Shown here piece by piece: positions 1 to 4,414 of a DNA stretch of 5,241 nt. The stretch is from an uncultured Hyphomicrobiales bacterium (lineage in GTDB: Bacteria > Pseudomonadota > Alphaproteobacteria > Rhizobiales > Beijerinckiaceae). The translations under genes and the position numbers were made by a program. Under the pieces are notes generated by a model, which saw nothing but the letters and a program-made list of their open reading frames with translations, made no database searches and was not told the origin of the DNA. The DNA lies in assembly GCA_903932565.1 (NCBI GenBank), contig CAIZGQ010000599.1, positions 1-5,241 on the forward strand. Reading direction: 5' to 3'. Numbering within the stretch: the first letter of the stretch is position 1; each line of letters begins with the position of its first letter.

Positions 1-415
1 ACAGCAAAACGTAGACGAGACCTGCGATGACGGGCGACACCGAAAACGGAAGATCGATCAATGTCGTCAGCAAGCTTTTCCCGACAAACTGGAACCGCGC
101 GATCGCCCACGCGGCTGCAACGCCAAAGACCAGATTGACTGGAACGCAGATCGCCGCGACAAACAGCGTCAGCTTGATGGCCGATTGCGTGTCCGTGTCC
201 GAGAGCGTGTTCACATAAGCGCCAAGCCCTTTGCCGAGCGCACCGATAAATACAACGAGCAACGGCAAGAATAAAAACAACGTTAGTATGACAAGCGAAA
301 ACCCAATCAAAAAGCGCCTTACGGTCTGGCTTTCTTGCGTTGCCTGACGATCGCGCCGCTGAACTGGCGCACGCACAGGACTGGTCAGCGGCGCATCCGC
401 CATCGCGTCAGCCAT
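1..415 (-). CDS. cysW: Sulfate ABC transporter permease CysW, N-terminal part (cut by the window edge)
   Basis: Second inner-membrane permease subunit of the sulfate/thiosulfate ABC importer; it pairs with CysT to form the channel. About 138 codons are visible; the family is usually near 290 residues, so the C-terminal half, including the expected EAA loop that contacts the ATPase, is missing. The translation begins MADAMADAPLTSPVRAPVQR, then a polar stretch rich in Arg and Gln. A first hydrophobic helix (FLIGFSLVILTLFLFLPLLVVFIGAL) follows at about residues 33-58. Near the edge comes LIDLPFSVSPVIAGLVYVLL, which is the conserved CysW segment. The start at 415 overlaps the end of cysT by 8 nt and has GGAG at 424-427, 8 nt upstream. 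A second in-frame ATG at 403 is possible but has a poorer ribosome site. It is the third gene of the sbp-cysT-cysW operon. Family assignment is firm from the DLPFSVSPVIAG motif and the position. Confidence 0.93.
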   Translation of the reverse strand, partial: MADAMADAPLTSPVRAPVQRRDRQATQESQTVRRFLIGFSLVILTLFLFLPLLVVFIGALGKGLGAYVNTLSDTDTQSAIKLTLFVAAICVPVNLVFGVAAAWAIARFQFVGKSLLTTLIDLPFSVSPVIAGLVYVLL

Positions 416-1253
416 GACCCAGTCTCCGACGTGACCACGATTGAACAAGATTGATAACCAGCAAAAAGCAGAATGAGATTGTCAGCATGATTGTTGCGAC
501 GGCCGTGGCTCCGGCATCATCAAATTCTGCGAGGCGAACAACAATCAACAGCGGTGCAATCTCGGACACAAACGGAATGTTGCCGGAGATAAAGACAACC
601 GAGCCGTATTCGCCAACAGCCCGCGCCAAGGCGAGGGCAAAGCCGGTGATGAAGGCCGGTACCAAGGGCGGCAGAACCACGCGCACAATCGTTGTCAAAC
701 GCGAAGAGCCAAGCGTGGCCGATGCTTCTTCGATTTCGGGATCGATTTCCGCCAGTACCGGTTCAACGGACCGGACCATGAAGGGCAGGCCGATAAAGAC
801 GAGGGCGATAAAGATGCCAATCGGCGTGAAGGCGATTTTAATGCCAAAACTATCAAACAGCGAGCCAATCCACCCGTTGGGCGCATACAAGGCTGTCAGG
901 GCAATACCTGCGACAGCTGTGGGCAAGGCAAACGGCAGGTCCACGGCAGCGTCAAGAAATCGGCGTCCTGGAAATTCATAGCGCGTCAGCACCCACGCAA
1001 CGATGCCGCCAAGCACGACGTTCAAGGCCGCCGCGAGCAGAGACAACCCGAACGACAGTTTCAGGGCTGCCGCGACGCGTGGCTGCGATGCAATCTCCCA
1101 GATTCCCGCGAGGCCGAGCCCTGACGCCTTCCAAACGAGCGCGGCCAGTGGAATGAGGACGAGAAGCCCGAGCCACAACAAAGTTGCGCCCAAAGCCGGG
1201 CCAAAACCCGGCAATGGGGACGGACTGACAAGAGATCCAGAACCAAAGCGCAT
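408..1253 (-). CDS. cysT: Sulfate ABC transporter permease CysT (CysU)
   Basis: Inner-membrane permease of the sulfate/thiosulfate importer, the partner of CysW; it receives substrate from the periplasmic binding protein and docks on the CysA ATPase. The 281 residues match the usual length. A hydrophobic N-terminal helix lies at about 21-42, with further membrane spans at about 66-90, 103-123, 143-160, 196-213 and 250-270. The family segment DLPFALPTAVAG is at 105-116. The EAA loop, EEASATLGSSRLTTIVRVVL, begins at residue 175 and is the docking site for the ATPase. GEYGSVVFISGN at about 214-225 is also typical of CysT. The ATG at 1253 lies 9 nt after the sbp stop, with only a weak GAGCGG ribosome site, so coupling to sbp translation is likely. 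The 3' end overlaps cysW by 8 nt. The assignment is secure; CysT and CysU are alternative names for the same subunit. Confidence 0.96.
   Translation of the reverse strand: MRFGSGSLVSPSPLPGFGPALGATLLWLGLLVLIPLAALVWKASGLGLAGIWEIASQPRVAAALKLSFGLSLLAAALNVVLGGIVAWVLTRYEFPGRRFLDAAVDLPFALPTAVAGIALTALYAPNGWIGSLFDSFGIKIAFTPIGIFIALVFIGLPFMVRSVEPVLAEIDPEIEEASATLGSSRLTTIVRVVLPPLVPAFITGFALALARAVGEYGSVVFISGNIPFVSEIAPLLIVVRLAEFDDAGATAVATIMLTISFCFLLVINLVQSWSRRRLGHG
424..427 (-). promoter_or_regulatory. Ribosome binding site of cysW inside the 3' end of cysT
   Basis: GGAG on the minus strand, 8 nt before the ATG at 415. It favours 415 over the in-frame ATG at 403, and its place inside cysT fits translational coupling of the two permeases. 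Confidence 0.55.
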
Positions 1254-1262
1254 CAGGACCGC

Positions 1263-2294
1263 TCAGTTTGGTTTCGCAGCATAAATCTGGTCAAAACTTC
1301 CACCATCCGCAAAATGCGCTTTCACAACCGCTGGCCATCCGCCGAAATCTTTTTCGACCGTCAGCAATTTCAGCTTCGGCAGACGCGCCACATCGGCGGG
1401 ATCTGCAGCAGCCGGATTGATCGGGCGATAAAAATTCTTCGCAATGATCTTCTGCGCGTCTGGCGTGTAGAGATACTTCAGATAAGCCTCAGCAACTTTG
1501 CGTGTGCCATTGGCATCCACATTGGCGTCAACAATGGCGACCGGCGGTTCTGCGAGAACCGACAATGACGGTGTGATAATTTCAAACTTGTCTTTGCCGA
1601 ATTCATCAAACGCGAGAAAGGCTTCATTCTCCCAGGCAATCAGCACATCGCCGATACCACGCTGCGCGAACGTCAAGGTTGATCCGCGCGCACCCGTGTC
1701 GAGGACCGGGGCGTTGCGATAAATAGCGCCGACAAAATCCTTAATCTTGGCGTCGTCATTGGCAAACTTGATCTGCGCATAACCCCAAGCCCCCAGATAG
1801 TTCCAGCGGGCACCGCCGGATGTTTTGGGGTTGGGCGTCACGACAGACACCCCCGGCCGCGCCAGGTCATCCCAATCCTTGATGCCCTTGGGATTTCCCT
1901 TGCGGACCAGAAAAATGATCGTCGAATTGTAGGGCGAGGCATTGTTGGGGAGACGGCTCTGCCAGTCTTTTGCGATCTTGCCGGTTTGGGATGCGATGGC
2001 ATCAATGTCCGGCGCAAGTGCCAGCGTCACAACATCGGCTTTCAAACCGTCAATGACCGCATGGGCCTGAGCGCCAGACCCGCCATGCGAGGCGCGGATC
2101 GTAACCTTTTCGCCGGTCTGCTTTTCCCACTCGGCCTGAAACGCCACGTTGATTGCTTTGTAGAGCTCGCGCGTCGGATCATAGGAGACATTCAGCAAAC
2201 TCGTCTGTGCTCGCGCAGGCAGCGCACATGCCATCGCGACTGCAGCAACACTGAGAGCGAGTGTGAAGGGCAACCGGCGGGTCAATCTGAGCAT
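1263..2294 (-). CDS. sbp: Periplasmic sulfate-binding protein Sbp
   Basis: Captures sulfate in the periplasm and delivers it to the CysT-CysW channel. The 343 residues start with a Sec signal peptide: basic MLRLTRR, a hydrophobic core, and a probable cut after ALPARA near residue 29. The mature protein carries the family landmarks in order: NVSYDPTRELY at 35-45, HGGSGAQ at 70-76, NPKTSGGAR at 155-163 (the second signature of prokaryotic sulfate-binding proteins), DTGARGSTLTF at about 199-209, and IAWENEA near 219-225. The variants HGGSGAQ, GGARWNYL and AWENEA are those of Sbp rather than the thiosulfate-preferring CysP, whose counterparts are of the HAGSSKQ, GNARYTYL and SFESE type. The start at 2294 has GGAG 7 nt upstream. 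The gene opens the transporter operon and sits behind a promoter and dyad that also occurs before the Rrf2 gene. Substrate preference beyond sulfate is inference. Confidence 0.96.
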   Translation of the reverse strand: MLRLTRRLPFTLALSVAAVAMACALPARAQTSLLNVSYDPTRELYKAINVAFQAEWEKQTGEKVTIRASHGGSGAQAHAVIDGLKADVVTLALAPDIDAIASQTGKIAKDWQSRLPNNASPYNSTIIFLVRKGNPKGIKDWDDLARPGVSVVTPNPKTSGGARWNYLGAWGYAQIKFANDDAKIKDFVGAIYRNAPVLDTGARGSTLTFAQRGIGDVLIAWENEAFLAFDEFGKDKFEIITPSLSVLAEPPVAIVDANVDANGTRKVAEAYLKYLYTPDAQKIIAKNFYRPINPAAADPADVARLPKLKLLTVEKDFGGWPAVVKAHFADGGSFDQIYAAKPN

Positions 2295-2301
2295 GAAAGG
2301 T

Positions 2302-2305
2302 CTCC
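2302..2305 (-). promoter_or_regulatory. Ribosome binding site of sbp
   Basis: GGAG on the minus strand, 7 nt before the ATG at 2294. It fixes the start of sbp and leaves a leader of roughly 24 nt from the predicted transcription start. Confidence 0.6.
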
Positions 2306-2314
2306 AATTCCAAG

Positions 2315-2339
2315 TAACCCTACCTTTTTAGTCGGGATT
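2315..2339 (-). promoter_or_regulatory. Rrf2-type operator upstream of sbp (site 1)
   Basis: On the minus strand the core is CCGAC-N7-GTAGG (2335 to 2319), an inverted repeat with one mismatch centred at 2327. The wider dyad is CCCGACT-N5-GGTAGGG. It aligns without gaps with the site before the Rrf2 gene (14 of 25 positions, with identical half-site spacing). From established knowledge, the Rrf2 protein IscR binds type 1 sites with half-sites of the form YYGACT and AGTCRR separated by an A/T-rich centre; this site matches most of that pattern. It covers the predicted sbp -10. That the neighbouring Rrf2 protein is the binder is inference. Confidence 0.55.
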
Positions 2340-2353
2340 AAAAATAGAAGCAA
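2325..2353 (-). promoter_or_regulatory. Predicted sigma-70-type promoter of sbp-cysT-cysW
   Basis: On the minus strand TTGCTT (2353 to 2348) is followed, after exactly 17 nt, by TAAAAA (2330 to 2325). Each hexamer matches the consensus at about four of six positions. Transcription would start near 2318, about 24 nt before the sbp ATG. The -10 lies in the centre of the dyad at 2319-2335, the geometry expected for repression by occlusion. A second, weaker candidate further upstream is TTGATT with a 17-nt spacer and AATTAT. Prediction only; the assignment is plausible, not proven. Confidence 0.4.
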
Positions 2354-2378
2354 GCCAGACATGATAATTTCTCTAATA

Positions 2379-2409
2379 TCTCTCAAAATCAAAGGCTTGA
2401 ACTGAGAGA
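2379..2409 (-). repeat. Inverted repeat downstream of the Rrf2 gene
   Basis: TCTCTCA and TGAGAGA form a perfect 7-bp inverted repeat spaced by 17 nt, and the spacer itself contains TCAA-GCCT-TTGA. The RNA could fold into a two-part hairpin 7 nt past the Rrf2 stop codon. No T-run follows on the minus strand, so it is not a classical intrinsic terminator. It could be a weak processing or attenuation element between the Rrf2 gene and sbp, or an operator, or chance. Confidence 0.3.
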
Positions 2410-2416
2410 CATGATG

Positions 2417-2911
2417 TCAGATAAAAGCGCCGACAAAGACGTCCTGGCCAAACCGCCCGCTTTCGCTCAACACCAGGTCTGCCTGGGCGAGCGCGTCCCC
2501 AAGCGTTCGCTTTTCCAGCACGGCGAGGGTCGCCGCGTGGGTCTCGGCCAGGATCGCACGTAACATGCAGGCCGCCTCGTCGCGGCAATCCTCGCAGCGC
2601 CGGTAAGACGTCTTGGAGAGGCACGGCAGCGGGGCGACGGGCCCGTCGATCTGCCGCAGGATGGTTGCCAACGTCAGGGTGCCGGGGTCATGGGCGATGT
2701 AATAGCCGCCATCCTTGCCGCGTCGACTGCCCACGAAGCCGGAGCGCTTCAGATCGATCATGATCTGCTCGAGAAAAGTGCCTGGAATCGCCTCTTGCTC
2801 AGCGATCAACCGCGTGGAGCGCGCAACGCCACGTCCCAGGCGCGCCAGGTTGATGAGGGCTTTGAGCGCATAGCGCGAGCGTTGGGAAATCAAATCGGCC
2901 TCCGTCCGCAT
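2417..2911 (-). CDS. Rrf2-family transcriptional regulator with a four-cysteine cluster
   Basis: Cytoplasmic DNA-binding regulator, 164 residues (family usually 130-165). The N-terminal winged helix-turn-helix is clear: ISQRSRYALKALINLA at about 8-23, the recognition region IPGTFLEQIMIDLKRSGFV at about 42-60, and the wing GSRRGKDGGYYIA at 61-73. Then comes the long helix LATILRQIDGP. Cysteines follow at 97, 106, 109 and 115 (C-x8-C-x2-C-x5-C). This is the region where IscR, NsrR and RirA carry Fe-S ligands, but the spacing is not the classic one. The gene lies directly upstream of sbp on the same strand, and similar dyads precede both, so control of sulfate uptake and autoregulation are likely. 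Start: the ATG at 2911, or a TTG at 2893 with GGAGG 5 nt before it that would give MISQRSRYAL. It is richer in G+C (about 68% over 2461-2700) than sbp. Close relationship to a named member is not claimed. Confidence 0.92.
   Translation of the reverse strand: MRTEADLISQRSRYALKALINLARLGRGVARSTRLIAEQEAIPGTFLEQIMIDLKRSGFVGSRRGKDGGYYIAHDPGTLTLATILRQIDGPVAPLPCLSKTSYRRCEDCRDEAACMLRAILAETHAATLAVLEKRTLGDALAQADLVLSESGRFGQDVFVGAFI
2899..2903 (-). promoter_or_regulatory. Shine-Dalgarno-like GGAGG that could set an alternative TTG start of the Rrf2 gene
   Basis: On the minus strand GGAGG lies just inside the reading frame and 5 nt before an in-frame TTG at 2893-2891. Translation from there would begin at ISQRSRYALKAL, close to where Rrf2 proteins normally begin. 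The ATG at 2911 has only a weak GGA upstream. If the TTG is used, the operator at 2914-2938 lies fully in the promoter/leader region. Confidence 0.35.
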
Positions 2912-2913
2912 AC

Positions 2914-2938
2914 TAATCCGACCAAAGAAGTCGGAGAA
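2914..2938 (-). promoter_or_regulatory. Rrf2-type operator upstream of the Rrf2 gene (site 2)
   Basis: The core is a perfect inverted repeat, CCGAC-N7-GTCGG (2934 to 2918 on the minus strand), centred at 2926. It shares CCGACT, GGT-N-GG and TTA at matching positions with the site before sbp. It ends close to the Rrf2 ATG and lies in the spacer between the Rrf2 gene and the divergent small gene, so it could control either or both. No convincing -10 sits at its centre, unlike site 1, so the mode of action (block of elongation, or of a promoter just upstream) is open. Confidence 0.55.
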
Positions 2939-2954
2939 GTTCTTTTTGAGTATG

Positions 2955-2982
2955 GCTTGCTGACTTAGGCTTGCTGACTTGA
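2955..2982. repeat. 14-bp tandem direct repeat in the divergent spacer
   Basis: GGCTTGCTGACTT occurs at 2955-2967 and again at 2969-2981, giving two 14-bp units (GGCTTGCTGACTTA and GGCTTGCTGACTTG) that differ only in the last base. It lies between the operator at 2914-2938 and the small plus-strand gene. It may be a recent slippage duplication or a paired regulator site. Confidence 0.75.
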
Positions 2983-3046
2983 TCCGCGCGCCGCGATCCC
3001 GTCAGATCCTCGCTTGCACAAAGGATCGCTCAAACGCAGGGTTCGT

Positions 3047-3051
3047 GAGGG
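3047..3051 (+). promoter_or_regulatory. Ribosome binding site supporting the GTG start at 3056
   Basis: GAGGG followed by four C and then GTG at 3056. It is the best ribosome site near the start of the small gene. The in-frame ATG at 3104 has only GGA about 10 nt upstream. Confidence 0.45.
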
Positions 3052-3055
3052 CCCC

Positions 3056-3439
3056 GTGACCGACACAGCAAGCCTGCCTGCCGGCCAGACTGGAATCGAA
3101 AACATGACCCCGGATACAGATGATCCCGCCACGCTGCTTTTGACGGTCTTTCTGCAGCATGACCAATCCAACAACCTCGATGCGGTGCAGAGAAAACTGA
3201 AAGATGCCGATTGGTGGGAGCGCTTCCCTCCAGAGGGCGTCGAGATTGTGTCCTGGGTGGTTGCCATGGGGTTCGGGCAGATCGTGACGCTGCGCTTGCC
3301 AGCCGACAAACTCAGCGTGGTCAATGTGGAGCTTGAACGCTCCGCGTGGGGTGTTTTTAAAACGACCTGTTACCCAGCCTATGATTTTGTGCCGGTGCGC
3401 GAAAAGATCAAAGACCGTGTTCGCAACGGCGGGGCGTAG
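3056..3439 (+). CDS. Conserved small soluble protein of unknown function
   Basis: I cannot assign a named family. With the GTG start at 3056 the product has 127 residues; an ATG at 3104 would give 111, and a TTG at 3014 would extend it. The conserved-looking part begins at about residue 26: TLLLTVFLQHDQSNNLD, then a helix with the WW pair at 53-54, VEIVSWVVAMGFGQIVTLRLP at about 62-82, a helix KLSVVNVELERSAWGVF, and PAYDFVPVREKIKD. The order strand-helix-strand-strand-helix-strand suggests a small ferredoxin-like, dimeric alpha/beta-barrel fold. There is no signal peptide or membrane helix, and only one cysteine. My recollection is that similar uncharacterised proteins starting near LLLT-FL-HDQS occur in other proteobacteria, so the ATG at 3104 may be the real start. 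The gene diverges from the Rrf2 gene across the operator at 2914-2938 and converges on the TauE-like gene with a 9-nt gap between stops. Confidence 0.72.
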   Translation: MTDTASLPAGQTGIENMTPDTDDPATLLLTVFLQHDQSNNLDAVQRKLKDADWWERFPPEGVEIVSWVVAMGFGQIVTLRLPADKLSVVNVELERSAWGVFKTTCYPAYDFVPVREKIKDRVRNGGA

Positions 3440-3448
3440 AACCAATTG

Positions 3449-4168
3449 TTATGCACGCAGCCCTTGGTAGATGAGAAACAGACCTGAGGCCATGGCGAAC
3501 GCCAGAACGGCATACCGCAACCATGCGCCCGCCAATCTTTGATGCAGCGCTTTGCTCAGCCATACGCCAACGGCGATGGGCGGGAATAGCCAGATCGCGG
3601 CGATCACGTGATCCATATCGATGCGATGCGTTGCGGCCAAAATCGTCAACGTGAAAACCTCACCAATCAGAAAACACGCCGCCAATGTCGCGCGCAACAC
3701 GGGGCCCGGTTGGTGCTGATAGACCAGCGCGAGGGGCGGCCCGCCGATCCCTGTCGCGGTTTCCGTGATGCCAGTGACGACACCGGCCCCGATAAAGCTG
3801 ACGCGATTTGGATCAAACTTTGGGCGCATCAACGTCAGGATTGCAGCAGCAAGTGTCGCGACGCCGATAAAAAGGTTGAGCTGCGTGCGCGTGAACGTCG
3901 CCAGCACCGCAAGGCCGCCAAACGTCCCGACTGCGCGCCCAGCCGTAATCCACGACGCGCCTGACCAGTCGAGCGAATGGCGCTCACGCCAGAGCACGTA
4001 AACGTTGAGCGGCATCACCAGCACGATGGCAAACACAGGCAGGAGCGCTGGTTGCAGGAACGCCACCATCGGCACGACGATCAACGCGAACCCGACGCCG
4101 ATGATGCTCTGAACAAACGCTGCAACCAAGATGCAGATGGCCAGAAAGCAGAAAATCCCAAGGCTCAC
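3449..4168 (-). CDS. TauE/SafE-family membrane permease
   Basis: Integral inner-membrane protein of 239 residues, close to the usual 240-270. It has about seven to eight hydrophobic spans and the two related half-motifs of the family: VQSIIGVGFALIVVP at about 19-33 and ITETATGIGGPPLALVYQHQ at about 134-153. From established knowledge, members move sulfite, sulfonates, sulfoacetate or related organic anions, usually outward, but many have no proven substrate. Lying near a sulfate-uptake operon makes a sulfur anion reasonable, though the gene is not in that operon, so this is weak inference. The start is GTG at 4168: an upstream ATG at 4180 is followed by a stop four codons later in its own frame and is not usable. 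A weak GGA lies about 7-9 nt before the GTG. The gene converges on the small plus-strand gene and diverges from the dehydrogenase. Confidence 0.9.
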   Translation of the reverse strand: MSLGIFCFLAICILVAAFVQSIIGVGFALIVVPMVAFLQPALLPVFAIVLVMPLNVYVLWRERHSLDWSGASWITAGRAVGTFGGLAVLATFTRTQLNLFIGVATLAAAILTLMRPKFDPNRVSFIGAGVVTGITETATGIGGPPLALVYQHQPGPVLRATLAACFLIGEVFTLTILAATHRIDMDHVIAAIWLFPPIAVGVWLSKALHQRLAGAWLRYAVLAFAMASGLFLIYQGLRA

Positions 4169-4222
4169 GGCGTGTCCATGCTGATCAAGTGTAACGAAAA
4201 GTCATCAACGTCGGCTTTGCTT

Positions 4223-4242
4223 ATCGGCTTGCACCAGCCGAT
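4223..4242. repeat. Perfect 7-bp inverted repeat in the TauE-like gene / dehydrogenase spacer
   Basis: ATCGGCT and AGCCGAT flank the 6-nt loop TGCACC. The half TCGGCT also occurs as a direct copy at 4211-4216. No T-run follows on either strand, so it is not an intrinsic terminator. It lies about 55 nt upstream of the TauE-like start, which fits an operator or a leader hairpin. The rest of the 4169-4414 spacer holds a GGGCAA / TTGCCC inverted repeat around 4298-4325 and no promoter I can defend. Confidence 0.45.
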
Positions 4243-4403
4243 GCGACAACGCCCATTACTGAATATCAGACTGGCAGCACAACTGAAACGACCCTCGGGG
4301 CAATTCTGATAACAAGGGCTTGCCCAGCAATGTTTCGCCCAGGCAGGTTTGCGAGCCGCTCCTGATGTGAAATGATGAGCCAAACCAAAGCCCGCTTCAC
4401 CAT

Positions 4404-4408
4404 GGGAG
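4404..4408 (+). promoter_or_regulatory. Ribosome binding site of the D-2-hydroxyacid dehydrogenase
   Basis: GGGAG ends 6 nt before the ATG at 4415 and fixes that start. An overlapping ATG at 4402 is in another frame and meets a stop after eleven codons. Confidence 0.6.
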
Positions 4409-4414
4409 AAGCCT

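Noticed and set aside
451..981. 176-codon open frame on the plus strand opposite cysT
   Set aside because: It is antisense to a well-supported permease, has a biased low-complexity translation rich in Thr, Arg, Lys and Ser, and matches no family pattern. It arises from codon bias of cysT.
1986..2405. 139-codon open frame on the plus strand opposite the 5' part of sbp and its promoter
   Set aside because: Antisense to the Sbp signal peptide and N-terminal domain, Cys/Arg-rich and without motifs.
3002..3445. 147-codon open frame on the minus strand opposite the small plus-strand gene
   Set aside because: The plus-strand product has a regular strand-helix pattern and a good ribosome site; the minus-strand product is rich in His, Arg and Gln with no fold pattern and lies fully antisense.
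3439..3451. Possible bidirectional terminator between the convergent stops
   Set aside because: Only about 9 bases separate the stops, and I see no stem followed by a T-run on either strand.
3608..3964. 118-codon open frame on the plus strand opposite the TauE-like gene
   Set aside because: Highly charged translation that is the typical reverse complement of a membrane protein; no ribosome site or family pattern.
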